Source: Notospermus geniculatus
Taxonomy: Eukaryota > Nemertea > Pilidiophora > Heteronemertea > Lineidae
DNA: 64,000 nucleotides
Direction: 5' to 3'
NCBI GenBank assembly: GCA_002633025.1
Contig: NMRB01000005.1
Location: 1,215,502-1,279,501, forward strand
The notes below the pieces were generated by a model. It ran no database searches. It saw only the letters and a list, made by a program, of their open reading frames with translations, and had not been told where the DNA came from. This document shows positions 36,573 through 49,822 of this stretch, piece by piece (within the stretch, counting starts at the first letter, position 1; each line of letters begins with the position of its first letter). Position numbers and translations under genes: made by a program.

Positions 36573-36820
36573 ATAGACGAATCCCAAATTCCAAGTTCTG
36601 CGCACTTCCGCCGAAATAGCAACAAGAGCCTCCATCTGAAACCAGCTGACGTGACGCAATCCGTGATTCAGCAATGGTCAACTCTGACGTGACGTCGTCC
36701 AAGTCACTGTCGTGGGGTTCTCTGCGTCACGTCATTCAGTTTCAGACCGAGGTTCTTGTTGCTATTTCGGCGGAAGTGCGCAGATCTTTCCCGTTTACGT
36801 CAATTTGGGATTTGTCTATA
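36573..36820. mobile_element. Fold-back element, TCTGCGCACTTCCGCC family copy 2
   Basis: It shares the ends and internal blocks of the copy at 29910-30150. It occupies almost half of the presumed 5'-UTR intron of dystroglycan (36361-36897). Confidence 0.78.
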
Positions 36821-37070
36821 CGGTAGGCCTACCCTTGGAGGAATTCCTCCAAGGCCTACCCTACGTTCTTGAAGTAATCTATAAATCCTTTCTTCCAGTC
36901 GATCCAAGATTGCTGCTGCTGATGAACCCGCTCCATATGAAATCGACATTGCTTACAGACTGAAATCAACACACTAACACAGCAAAGTAAACGATGACAA
37001 AGTCATCAGGAAGGACAAGACACTACACAATGAATGAGCCATGACCCCAACCATGACACCCCCCTAATCC

Positions 37071-40000
37071 ATGATGGATTTTCACCACAAGAATTCTTTC
37101 ATGTTCTTGTGTCTCCTCCTGAGTTGGATACAAGATGGATTGGCCGTTGATGATGACATCTTTAGCCTGCTTGGAGTTAGTGAATCCCGCCAAGACCGCA
37201 CAAAGAGAAATGTCCGTACGAAATCTTTACCGGACCTGGTGGCAGTTGCTGGCAAACTGCTGGAATATAAATTACCCACTAATTTTATCAACAGTAGTAC
37301 AGCTTCCTATGAGGTAGGTCTTTTATCTTTTTGCAGATGGTTTCACTAGCCAATAGTCTGACTCAGGCTAGAGGTGACATCAAAGGAATGTTTGGTATGG
37401 GAAATAGACCATTCACTGACCACAAGAACACTCTGGGCCGTATTCAAAAGGGTGTTTAAGACTTAGACGCGTGTATCTTCGTCACATGCATGGGTGGAAG
37501 TGTGTGCATTTAGTGAAGTTACACGCGTCTAAGCCTTAATCGCGCGATGATCACCCTTTTTGAATACGGCCCTCTATATTCAATGGCTATTAGAGACCCT
37601 GTCCATTTGGATTATTTGGGTCTATTAAGAAACCACAGTTCATGTCACATTTCCCAGAACTCGCATAACTCAAATTCCTTTGATGTCACCTCTAGCCTGA
37701 GCCAGACTATACACCTTTCTTGATGGGAATCTTCTTTGTCCTTTTACTGCATTTCAGAAAAGTTAGTAACATTGGATTATGGACTGACACCAATCTGGTG
37801 TGGTACTCGGATTACCCGAAATTCAAGATTCCTTTGGTAGAGTGAGCACTTGTTCAAACATGTCAAATGATCAACATTCTGGTATATTTTGCTTCAACTG
37901 GTAGGCCTACATGTACATAGTACATGAGGCATGTTAGGTAAGCCAGTCACTCCATGTACAATGTATGTACCGGTAGGCCTAAGGTCCAGTTGTGATTATT
38001 AAGAGTAAGACAATGTCAAAAAGATTTCTGCAACAGATGGTATTTGAATCATGAATCATATCGATTTTGGGCTGAACTGATAAAGACCATTGGAGCCATA
38101 TGTTCAGAACCAAGATGCAAGAACAGCCACAGATGATCCCAAAGACCAAATATTTGACTCAGCAATGGTGAATACTATGTGAGGACATTTTATTTATGAA
38201 AATCTGAAATGTAGTTGTGTAGCAACGGCCTGTTATCGATTCATCTACCATGTCTAAAGTCAGGCGTGGTAACTTGTTGAGGAATGTGAGGTGGTTTTTC
38301 CCCTCAACTCTCGTAAAATATGCACATGCACATGTAAAATGAAGCGAGATGGAGTTTTCATGTCCTTTATTGCAATACATGTGGGCATAATGCGATCATG
38401 CTGGTAAAATGCTAAAAACCCCTAAAAAAGCTAATGTCTTCAATGCATTGTTATTAGGCGCATGACTTCACTCAGACGTGTCAGCAGGTTGTAGTTGTGG
38501 TTTGTCTGTTAATATAATAATATGGTGTGTCGATGTGAATGGTGTGGTATGGTTATTATTTGTCAATGGAAAGGGCCTACAAAGTGCTGTACTACCAGAG
38601 TATGAAATCATATCTCTGAGTATACGCTGTATGGCCAGGCTGTATACATTACAGTAGTGAATTAATATGACAGCCAACTTCGGGCAAGTTTCAATAATCT
38701 GTCATGTATGTATGTCCGCCATGCATGTACCAGACAAACTCTTTACTAAGGACACCCTTGTACACGTACACGTACTGACTGACAAATGCTGTCCTTGTTT
38801 CATGAATTTGAAGTGTCTTGAAATGAAGAGAAGTGACGAACTTGGGACCAAAGTTTTGTGTCCTCAATAGAGAGGTATCCTCCTGGTAGAGGTGTCCACT
38901 GACAGGAGGCCCCACTGTCACGTGGTCTCTTGCAAGTCTGACACTGTCAAAAGCAGAAGTTTATAATTCTATAATACTAGTGCAAGTAAGGTTTAACTTG
39001 GCACCAAGGTCCAGCATCGTCATATGAATAAAGACTAGTAAATGCTTTTACTCCAGATTTGTAATGTATTGCAAAATTCAAGTAAAAGCATTTACTTGTC
39101 TTAATCCATATGACCCATTGTGTAAATATTATGAGTAAATCTAGAAATCAATAAATTCAATAACGAATGAATGATCGGAAATTGGTGCGGTTTATATAGA
39201 GCTCCACAGGTGTTCTGTGGTGCATATTGAAAATATTGTATGCTTCAGTCAATCTCCTCATAATTGGTCTCAAGAGTTTGGAAAATGATTAATTTTCAAG
39301 CTAATGTTGTTTTTTCTTCATAAGGCCGCACTTTTTTTATTAGTTGGTTCACGGATTTTTTTCTCAGGTCCTGTAGAGAGGAGGTCGGAAAAAAAATAAA
39401 AATAAATATTTATTTTTCAACTTCTCAAAAAGTTGCGACTTCAATTTCAGGGAGGAGGATGACAAAAAAAATAAATTTTATATCAAAATAAAGCTGCTGA
39501 ACCATCCTTTTTTTGTTGTTCATTCACTTGAGGTGAAGCAGTTCAGGGGAAACAGGCATGGTCCAAGGGCAAAAAACAACATCCAGGTATTTCCATTAGG
39601 ATGAGGAAGCTCAATTTGTACAACATAACAAGGCACAAAAGACGTCCTGCACAGCCAGTTCCTCCCACTCTGGTGGCACATTTTTCAGCACTACGTCTCC
39701 CACCGTCTCACACCTTTCCATACACACCAAGGCGTGCAAACATGTGGATGAGGGCACGTCGGGCAATCGCCGCCGCCGCCAAATTTTCCCACGAAAAAAA
39801 TGTAATTGCAAAAAGATAGTTTATTGGAGCGGCAGGTGGGAAAAAAATAAAATAATTTTTTTATTTTTTTTCTATTTTGGCAAGATTTCTGAGCGGCGGA
39901 CACAGATAACTCGAAAAAAGTGTGATTTTATTTTTTTCTTATTTCGTCCATTTTCCCTAGCGGCGGGTCCGCGAACCAACCAATAAAAAAAGTGCGGCCT

Positions 40001-43000
40001 AAAGCACAAGGCAAGTGATGTGTTGAGGTACATACTGATACATACAGTGGAACCTCTTTGTTTAAGACATCTGAGAGATTGACAGTACATGTCCTAAATT
40101 GAGAGGTGGCCTAATTACAGAGGTCAAAACTACATGTAGCATAAAGGTGACCAATCTACTAGGAACGAACTTCGGTGTCAAGTGTCCATCTTGCAGAGGT
40201 GACCACTATAGGAGGTTCCACTGTATGTAGGGTAAAGTGGTACAATTCTAGCCCCGGTACAATTCTAGCCCCTGAGTGGAAACATGGCCAGCATTGCAAG
40301 GAGATGTATACTGTCTAATCCAATGACCTATAATATTCAAGATACACTTCTCTGAGACCTCAGGCAAAAGAAATTTCGTAACTTTATGAAAGAACTTGGT
40401 GGTGGTGGGGGCTTGAAGGCACCTGAACGAAGGGGTCACTTTTGAAACCCCAAGTCGTGGTTTGATAGAATTGGTATAACTTCATCAATTTGCCATCCTA
40501 TTAGCTGATACCGTGGCAGAAGTAGCCTTGGGAAGTTACCTATTGATGGCATTCCTCAGATTTTGATTACTGAACTGAACTACCCAGAGGTTTGCCATTT
40601 CCAAAAAAGACCCGTATGGTACAATTATAGCCCCTGTGCATGGTACAATTATAGCCCCACCTCTTTCTGTTAACACACACCCCAAAGGTTACGAAAACTC
40701 ATTTTATATGCTTCCTTTCTATTATAATGGAATAACACAGGTTGAATGATCTGATTTGGTCAAAAATTAACCCTTCCATGGCTGAATTTACATGAAAATC
40801 GGCATTTTTTGAGCCCCCAACTTTTGACCGGCCATTTCGCAGGATTTCAACAGTCAAATACTATTTGATTCAGTTCCTCTTGGTTTTTGCTTCATTTGAG
40901 TATGAAAATTGGTGAAATCTGTTTCCAAAATAATTTTGATCCCTTGTGGTCAAGGGGGTTGGGGTACCCCCCCCCCCACGGTACAGTAGAAAAAGATAGC
41001 AGACACTCCATACAGATGAAATTGTGATAAAAATGCGATTTACTCTGAGAGAATGTGTTTTATTCATATGTTGGCAGTGAATTTTGACTACTGGTAGCTA
41101 CTTTTTGTGACATCCTGTGAGGGGGTCATTGTACCCCCTCAAAACTCAAAAGTCAACCCAAACCTTCAAAAATTATATCATTGCACTCAATTAGAGGTAG
41201 ATGAACTCATTTCTTGGAAATTGTGCTTTATTTTGGCATTTATTCCTAAAAATGCACAGGGGCTACAATTGCCCCACCAAATTTCATGTTGATATTCAAG
41301 TGTTTTGGTGGTGAAACCCTTAAAAAACCAGAAAAGGGGGCTAGAATTGTACCACTTTACCCTACTTACTACAATTGCTGCTCTTCTTAACGGTAGTTTA
41401 ACAGCAATGGATTTTTAGAGGTGTCCAGTTAAACAAACTCCCAGCTTGTATGTGTTTACAAAATATTTTAGTTTAACCTCTCTTTTCTCTATGCTTGCAG
41501 GTAATCGATGTTAACACTCAAAGGAAACCATCCTGGCTGTATATAGATGCCAAAACGCAAACTCTCTATGCTTTACCCTCCCAGCTGGAACAAGGAGTAT
41601 CCGTGCTTGAAATCGCAAGCAGCCGTGAAGATACACCAAGGTTCACCATCTCCGTGTACCCCAGCCAAGATGGACGAACCTCCTATCTTTCTCTCCTGCC
41701 AACTGTCAATGCGCAACTTGCCCAATACAATGAAAATTCGATATGCAGTGAAAACCGAATCCAAACGATGGTCATTTTCGATTGTGATTTTTACAAGATG
41801 GCAATCCAGCGGAAAGTTTCGTTTGTGAAAAACATGTCCAATTTCTTGGCATTGGATGAGCATTTGATCTCGTTGTCATCATGGAAGGGTTATGGTATGA
41901 ACCATCCCCACACAACTGTCCTTGCTGCCGGACCGGGAAACATAAACGTTCAAAGCCAACATGGTGGGTTAGAATTAACCTGGCATGTTGGTTGTGGGGA
42001 ATTCAAACAGCTAAACGATTTTACCAAAATTCTGGAGCATAATATTCTGGGTGGCCGAATCAGCGATGAAACAGGCTGCCCTGTCATTGGCTGGCAGGTT
42101 TTAACTGTCGGTCGGCGGAAGCGTGCACGGTTAAAACGTGCTGTGGTTAATACCACACCAGTGCTTACGAGTTCCCTTCCCACTGCTTCCGTTTTCTCAT
42201 CACAGACATTCCCATCTACGTCTGCTTTGTTTGCATCTAGTCTTGCTTCAACAGTGATGACAAAAACAACAGCAGCATTGTCGTCTGCAGTGGGGCCAAC
42301 TTCTTCCACGCCAACACCTGCCTCTACCATGTCTACCGTGTTGTCATCAACTCCGATCAAGGAATCATCAACGTTCAGTTCATCTACTGCTGCATCTTCA
42401 ACCATATTTCCGACAGAAACAATTATATCCTCGTCAAGTGTAATCCAGGATTTATCCAAATTCACCTCAGCTTCAAAAAGTCTTCCTTCGTCCAGTGGAT
42501 CTTTAAAGACAATAAGTCGTTCATCGTCCCAAGTGTCATCACTTTTGATCTCTCCAACGCCGTCCAGTACATTTTCCAGAACCGTACCTAAGACATTGAT
42601 AACTAGTTCCGGTGAGAGTGAGATTATATCATCCTCAAGCATGCTGCCCACGGGATCATCCGCATCTCTGGCTCCGTCCACTACCCAGCCGTTTACAACT
42701 GTGGTTCCGAGCTTGAGTCCAACCTCCCTGCACTCCACTCTAAGCATGCCGAGTGGTGGTTTCGGTTCAACTGCATCTACCCTACCCATGGAAAGTATTA
42801 GCTTGAATGTTTCTGCTACGATTGTAGAACCTGCATTGACTCCTAGCTTCTCGCTTCCTCAGACCTCTACTGACATTGCAACGAGTGTTTTACTAACTGC
42901 AACTCCAAGCTTGCCGGATGCTTCCTTTACTTCCAGCCTAGTTGTGACGTCACCGCCACAAGACACAGTCATGCCTTCTTCAGCCCTACAGAGTACAGCA

Positions 43001-46000
43001 TCCTTATCTTCAACGGACACAGTTCCAGTTTCTACGTCAGTCACCAGTTCATTCAGAGACAGTGACGTCATACTATTAAGTACCAGTACAATTTCAACTC
43101 CGCCATCATTTTCCACCATATTTCAGGCCACTTCAAGTATCCCCTCTGGTTCCATCCAAACAACATCACTTGCAAGCGGAGCAGTTTCACCGTCCACGGA
43201 TGCATCAAGTTCGTTCTTATTCACGTCAACGCCTACTCCGAGTTCATCTGCACTGTCGAGCAGTATCTTCACGCCCAAATTGACAACGACCATCTCCAGC
43301 TCTGATTCTCTACCTAGTGAAAGTTTCGTTCGAAGTGATATCTCCCCCGTCATGCCCGTGTCTTCTCCTGTGATGACTTCAACGTTCCAATCTTCAACAT
43401 TCCAATTAACATCTGCTGCAAACATGACAGCGACATCCAAATTATTTTCACCTTCTTCGATGCGAAGTTCTCTTGATGCCTCTTCTACTGAGACAGACTC
43501 GATTACAATGGCTATTGCCACCAGCACCTTGCGGTCTCAGACTATGAGCTTGAAGCCAGGATCAGAAGTATCTAGTCTAACTTCTTCCATACCAGATACC
43601 ATTCGAAGTCAAGTTACACTGCCGTCTGCTACGTCACAATTTTTGGAGACAATTAGCCCCACAGAATCATCGAGTATGGTTGAAATGACCTCAACCAGAA
43701 TGGATGTGACTCCCACAGTAATTTCTCTCAGTACCACAGCGGTGGTGGAGACTTTGAACACTACAATGAGATCCACCACACCAGAACCCACTGGGATATT
43801 ATCACCTAGTACATCGCTTACTGTTGAGGTGACGGACACACTCAGTATGGCAACATCTGTGAGCACAGGGACTTATTTCATAAGGCCAACCGAAACCACC
43901 GAGATTTCTACTACAACTAAGGCCTCTTCTCCTCCGTCCATGATCACTCAGACGTTCATGACGCCAACCCAAACTGCCGAGATTTCTACAACGAAGCTAT
44001 TTTCTACTCCGTCCGCCGAAGTATCAAAATACGTGAGCAGTTTATACGCCACTGTCCCATCGACTGTGATAACGTCATCAATGGATACCGTATCATATAC
44101 TACAGTTATCTCTGTGATTACGACAGTCCTACCTACTCCAACGAACAAAACACCGCTGATCACAACAGGTATTCTGGAGGCCAGTAGCTTCCCTAGAAGT
44201 CCTACCCTGATAGTTACAACTCCATTTTTGAACATTTCTTACATTTCGAGTTCAACTTTTACATCGCAGAGCAGTAGATCCCATAGTATTTCTTCTCTGT
44301 TGACCACACCAACTTTATCTATGAACTCTTTGGAGATGCAAACTTTAACTTCTGCTTCTGAGCTGAACTTTTCTACAAAAGTAGACTTTACTGCTTTAGT
44401 TACTAGTGATGTAGATAGCATAGTTCCCACCAGTAGTGAATATTCGATTAGGTCGACAGCAAGTATGGAACTTTCAAGTCAGAGTTCTGTGAATATTACC
44501 AGTGAAATCAGGAGCCCGGTTCCTACACGGACTGAGGATATCGTAACAGCGTCAACTGAAGTCCCCACAATCAGTATCACTACTTTCGAATCAGAACCTG
44601 TGATATCATCACCATCTGTTCCACCCCGGAGTGTCAGTCTTGTACCAAGTACATCATCAATATCAAGCACTAGCTCAGATTCATTCCCAAGCAGCAGGTT
44701 TGAATCAACCAAGACTTCCAGCTTGACTGTACCATCAGTTGAACTGAGTTCAACTCTAGTGATGTCACAAACACAGACACCATCACCAACTGTATCATCA
44801 GGAACTGGCAGCCTCGCACCACCTGAGCCATCGATTTCAGAGACACCGATCATGACCTCAGTTTCCTTTCTGGAATCAACAGTTGTAAGCAGTGAACCTG
44901 GTGCCACTGGAACAAGAAGTCTAAGCATACCACTAGAAACTGTGACACCGTCAGGAGGAACCCGGTCTATGGAGACCAGCCGCACATTCTCATTCACTGC
45001 AAGTGAGGCCATCATAACAACTCCCATACTAATCAGTAGTCTCTCTTCAACACCAGTTTTAACTAATTCATTTGAAATACGAACTTCTGTTGAAATAAGC
45101 AGAAGTCTGATCTCTCCAACAGTGACTTCAGACACTCAAAGAACAGGTTCCTTTGCAACAGGAATTCTATCAAGCTTGCCTACTCTTAGTGTCACCAGTG
45201 ACTCCATCCTGGACCTTAGTAGTATGCCACTTATGCCAACTGCAGCAACCTCACTTATGTTTACACCTGAACCAAGTGTTAGTCTGTCACTGACGCCAGT
45301 GCCTTCAGGATTCACTTCATTTCCAGTGCTACGAACTTCTGTCATTTTGGAATCAACTACGCCATCAGTGAGAGAAAGTTCAATGGAAAGTACCGGTATT
45401 GCATCCATTCCAGTCTCAATCACTGCTGACACTTTGGGGCCTACGAGTTCAGTAGTGGATCAGACAAGTCCATTATCAACAAACATTGCTAGCTCAAAGC
45501 TTTTTGAGACAAGTTTCATGAGCTCAACATTGGATTCATCACTTATGCCAAGTTCTTCTAAAACACCCTCACTTACAAGTGTCATAAGTTCTACAATGGA
45601 TTCATCACTTATGCCAAGTTCTTCTGAAACTATAACTCTGTCACTTACAAGTGTGACAAGTTCTACAATGGATTCATCTCTTATGCCAAGTTCTTCTGAA
45701 TTTTTTACTCCATCACTTAAAAGTGTCACAAGATCTCCGATGGATTCATCACTTATGCCAAGTTCTTCTGAATGTATAACTTCATCACTTCCAAGTGTCA
45801 CAAGATCTATGATGGATTCATCACTTATACTAAGTTCTTTTGAATCTAAGACAGCCTCGCTTTCAGCTAGTGTTACAAGTTCTATGATGGATTCGTCACT
45901 AAAAACTTCTTTTCAGTCTACTCCGTCAATTTCACGTGGCATGAGCAGCTCGATGCCTTCATCACAATTGCAAACTGCGACATTTTCAAGTATCACAAAT

Positions 46001-48203
46001 ACTTCAACAACAACAAGTAGTGCTTTTGAAACAATTACTTTGTCACTTAAAAGTGTCACGAGCACTATTCATGACTCAACTGTGATGCCAAGTTCTTGGG
46101 ATTCAGTGACTCCATCATCAAGTGTCACAGGCTCAACTATGGATTCATCTGTGATGCCTAGTTCACTTGGACCAACAACGCCATCATTTACAAGTGTTAT
46201 GACCTCAACAGTGGATTCAACATTTACGTCAAGTTCTGAGTTTCCTCTTACGAGCCCAACTTTTGGCCCGACACCAGAACTTTCAAGCGTTCCTGTGCCC
46301 TCGACGGTGATGACTCAAACAGGGCTAGCTTCAAGCATCATCCTACCGTCATCAACTGTACCGGTGCCCTCGAGTAGTGTGGTAGTTACATCAGGTAGAT
46401 ACATAGATAGCATTGGCGTGAAGGCTATTCGGTGAAGATTAGCATTACTGCTGACATCTCTCCAGACAGACCCTGTTGAGATATTTCACCAAATTAGTTC
46501 AAAATATTTCGACCCTTGAACGGAAAGTCACTATGTCTGTGAGAGATGGCCCCATTTATCTTTTAAATTTTGGGACTACATGGACTGAGAACCAGAACCC
46601 AATTCAACAGAGATACCCATTGGATAGCCTTCACTGGTGTAGAAAAGTAGAAATTAGTAGACATTGATGAGATTGATAAAACCTGTACATAGAATTTTCA
46701 TCTCATATCCCCGTAGTTAAGCATTCCTGATAAATCTGATGCTGGCTTTGGTTAGGAAGTCAAGCTTTTGAATGCGTGAACCTGCATGGCTTGTTTTTCT
46801 TGCACATTTTTGCATGTGAATGTTTGAAATATTTGGTATTTACTTTAATGAACTTGAAATGCTGTGATAAACAAGAGTTTGAACACGATGGTGCAGTGGC
46901 AAACCATTGGACAAAATTCATGGTTGTCCCAGTTTGATATCAGACAAGCCACTACTCTATACTCTCAGCTGGTCAGGAAGGATCATGAATGACCTGCTCC
47001 CTGAGGTCCTCAACCCTTAATGTTCTTTTCTATTCTGTTGCAGCACCCACGTCATCACCTGTACCACCAGCACCTCCAGTCCTGGAGAGTCCTATTGACA
47101 CCTTGGACGTGCCGTTTAGGAGATACTTCCAGATCCTTGTGCCTGCCAATGTCTTCCGCGACCCTGTACAGGGGTCGACACGAGAGCTATCGCTGACGCT
47201 TCTCGACGGGAACAACGCGCCACTCAAGCCAGACTCGTGGGTTCAGTTCAATGCGACGTCACAGACAATTGGTGGCATCGCCCTCGATGCAGCGCTCAAG
47301 AATTCTCCCCAAAAGTTCGTGCTCCGTGCAGAGAATTCTGCCGGCCTCAGTGTCAGTGATACTTTCATCATAACTGTAAATTCAACAGAGGCCAGCGTCA
47401 AACGGAATCATATGTTTAGTGCTACTTATAACTTACAGTACGATAAATTCATCAATTCGGTGCCAAAAGTCGTGACTCTCCTGGATCGTATTGGATCGTA
47501 CTTCGGAGGAACAATGAAACAGATTCAAATTGATGCCATTCAGGAAGGATCAGTAATCATTGATTGGAGTAACTTTACACTGGGAGTAGACTCTTGTGAA
47601 AATTTAACGATTTATCAGTTATTTTCACAACTCGTTTCTGCGGACGGTTCTCCAAATCCTAAGTTCGTTGCCGCAATGGGAGCAGAGTACCCCGTCATGA
47701 ATGTCGGGGTGAATGTGTCTGGGAATTGCGTGCCCCCTCCATTAACGTACACAGATAACGGTATTGTTTATATAGCCATTCTTGTCCCCGTTATCATCGT
47801 CCTTATTGTAATCATAGCAATCGTCATTTACTGTATTTGCAATCGGCGACAGAAACGCCTGTCGGGACGATTCCTAATTGAGGAGGACACCCCAATTGAC
47901 CAAAGTGATCGCAAGCCGACGTTCCTGCCGGCAGATCTGGAAATGGCCAATTTTTACGAAGCACCCAGAAAACCACGGAAACCGTTAATGTTTGATAATG
48001 AAGGTGCGGAAAACTATCCTGATATTAGTGCCCCCTATGAACCCCCTCCAGATCGCCCAGATCCGCCTGATTACTTAATATCGACTGACCCAGCTTTTCA
48101 GTTTACCAGGCCATCACCGCCCCCGAGTTATCATAGTGACACATCGAACCCGCCCCCGAGTTACAGGTTACCCCCTCCATATAGTCGTCATTCACACGCG
48201 TGA
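37071..48203 (+). CDS. DAG1: Dystroglycan with a giant mucin-like domain
   Basis: There are three coding exons: 37071-37313, 41501-46394 and 47044-48203, joined in phases 0 and 1, giving about 2098 aa (human 895). In order: signal peptide (residues 1-25); alpha-dystroglycan N-terminal domain (PSWLYID, ISVYPS, LAAGPGN, LELTWHVGCG, CPVIGWQ); a basic furin-type site RRKRARLKR at 286-294; a Ser/Thr-rich segment of about 1420 residues (human roughly 170); an Ig-like domain; an SEA-like domain keeping the Gly-Ser self-cleavage pair (QEG-SVIIDW, 1881-1882); one TM helix (about 1954-1976); and a cytoplasmic tail ending in PPSY and PPPY motifs like the dystrophin-binding end. Dystroglycan links matrix laminin to dystrophin and actin. 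A non-coding 5' exon ending at 36360 and an acceptor at 36897 are likely. ATGs at 37071 and 37074 are both possible. Confidence 0.93.
37435..37572. mobile_element. Fold-back element with GGGCCGTATTCAAAA ends
   Basis: gggccgtattcaaaagggtg and caccctttttgaatacggccc pair, with a second arm acacgcgtctaagcctta against taagacttagacgcgtgta. It lies early in dystroglycan intron 1. Confidence 0.75.
39019..39115. mobile_element. Fold-back element, TCATATGAATAAAGACTAG family copy 2
   Basis: It has the same arms and interior as the copy at 9155-9272, slightly shorter. It lies in dystroglycan intron 1. Confidence 0.8.
39324..39999. mobile_element. Non-autonomous Harbinger-like element
   Basis: The inverted repeats of about 27 bp begin ggccgcactttttttattag and are flanked by TAA on both sides (39321-39323 and 40000-40002). 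A three-base TWA duplication and a GGCC-type terminus fit PIF/Harbinger. The interior is A/T-rich without a transposase. Confidence 0.7.
40045..40223. mobile_element. TA-flanked MITE with CAGTGGAACCTC ends
   Basis: cagtggaacctc and gaggttccactg form the ends, and TA precedes and follows. The interior carries tcctaaattgagaggtg-type words that also occur near 38725-38930, 58437-58590 and 63130-63175, so degraded relatives are scattered through the window. Confidence 0.8.
40230..41362. mobile_element. TA-flanked TIR element (1133 bp) with GGGTAAAGTGGTACAATTCT ends
   Basis: The left end gggtaaagtggtacaattct(agcccc) is the exact complement of the right end, and TA lies on both sides (40228-40229, 41363-41364). 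The word ggtacaattatagcccc is repeated inside. It abuts the previous MITE within 6 bp and ends 139 bp before dystroglycan exon 2. Confidence 0.78.
42119..46394 (+). other. DAG1: Mucin-like Ser/Thr-rich segment of dystroglycan
   Basis: After the RLKR site the exon encodes almost only Ser, Thr, Pro, Val, Ile, Leu and small residues, dense in potential O-glycosylation sites, without a stop for about 1420 codons. Near 45520-45900 it becomes a tandem repeat of about 31 residues containing STMDSSLMPSSSE. The exon ends ACATCA-G|gtagat, which pairs in phase with the next acceptor (ttgcag|CACCC). Long open frames on the opposite strand are a by-product of its codon composition. Confidence 0.88.
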
Positions 48204-49620
48204 TTAGAGAGCAAGGAATTTAAAATTGTGTGCCTCTTTCTAAATTTGGATTCTGTACCAGGCTGCCTTTTTAACTCTCAGGGGACCTAAATTCACCAAG
48301 CGCCCGCAACTGTATACCCCTGAAGTTGGCCTTGTAGGAGTAGAATCCAGGGTTCCTCACAGGTACATGTACATATATCACAATGTTTAGGAGACAAACT
48401 CACGCATTTCTTGTGCTGAAGGCACAGTTTATAATGTATTCAGCATGTGCTGCATGAAATATGCACGATGTACTTCTATTTATTTTTCACTGCAATTATT
48501 TCTATGTACATGTACATTTTTGTCCAAAAGTAAAATAGACAGGAACATTAATGTCAAAAAGGTTTCCTGGTACCTTTTGATATTTTCTTCCATTGTTGCA
48601 TCGCATCACATGTACAGTACATCTACGTCAATATAACATAGAATAACACACTGCACAAGTTAATTATCTGATAAGAAAACATGCTGTCTGTTTACTTTCC
48701 GACAAGACTGTACATATACTGGTACTTAAATTATTAACTTTAGATAATTTTATCATAATCCACTGTAATCATGTAATCTGCTGATTATGAATACATACTG
48801 TTCTAATTTATGATTGTAAATGTAGTTTGTAGATTTTAGGATATCAAAATCACAAAGTGTACATAAATTCACTTTTGAAAGATGGCAGTGCCCATAGACA
48901 TGATAGAGGCAGGTTTATGTCTCGTGTCATAGACATCGCCATTTACCGGTACGTCACCATTCAGATATGCAAATTGAGGGCAGAGATGAATGCCTCTGTG
49001 TGGAGGATACCAATTAAGGGCACCAAAGTTCTGTCCAGAATAGGTCATTTCCATGCATTTTGACCTCTGTATCTCACAAATAAGGACAACATTTGTCAAC
49101 CCCAAAGGCGGGTGACCTTAATATATAGGTTTCATTGTCTGAATGAATAAGGGCCAATTGATCACTTGTACTATTACTCACTTTTTGAAAGTTTTGAAGT
49201 TGTACATGTACATGCTTTAAATTTAGCTGCTCGTCTTGAGCAATTTATACAAATAAATATTTTAGAGAGGAACATGCTTTCCATTTATTCATTCGATATC
49301 AGTCATGTCAGTAGCACGCTTGTGGTACAAGGCAGTATCCCCTTGTCCTACACTTTGCATGGAGTAGCACAGCATACAGTCTAACTGAAGCTGGGGTGGG
49401 ATTGCTGTTGTGCATCCACAATAGGCATTGGATTGGGCCATAGTGACACCTATTGGTCAACTCACTCACAGCTCATTACTTAAAGCGAGCTGGTCATGTT
49501 GTGTCTGAACAGAGAATTGAATGCCGCCATCTTGAATCTATTCAGTACTCACATCAGGAATTTATTGCAACTAAGTTCATATTTGCAAAATTGCTGTGGC
49601 TTTACTACCTTGGAATACCA

Positions 49621-49822
49621 TATGTGACTCGGCACGACAAAATGAGTCGGAATGCGCACATGAGAAGACCCAACATGTCCAAGGTGACACCAACGGTTCG
49701 CTGATTTCAGGATTGTCCGTCCATTGTGAAATTTGACTTGGTCGATTTTTGTGGTTGCTGTCTGGTTCCACCTTCGGTCTTCTGTGCGACTTCAGACTCA
49801 TTTTGCTGTGCTGGGTCACATA
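49621..49822. mobile_element. MITE, TATGTGAC(T/C)C family copy
   Basis: tatgtgactcggcacgacaa and ttttgctgtgctgggtcacata are complementary with a few mismatches. It is a relative of the elements at 15358-15556 and 63181-63380. Confidence 0.7.

Noticed and set aside
41950-45801. Long minus-strand open frames (up to 279 codons) opposite the dystroglycan mucin exon
   Set aside because: They arise because Ser/Thr codons read in reverse rarely give stops. They have no splice sites, no start context and an implausible Val/Asp/Glu-rich composition, and the plus strand is a clear dystroglycan exon.
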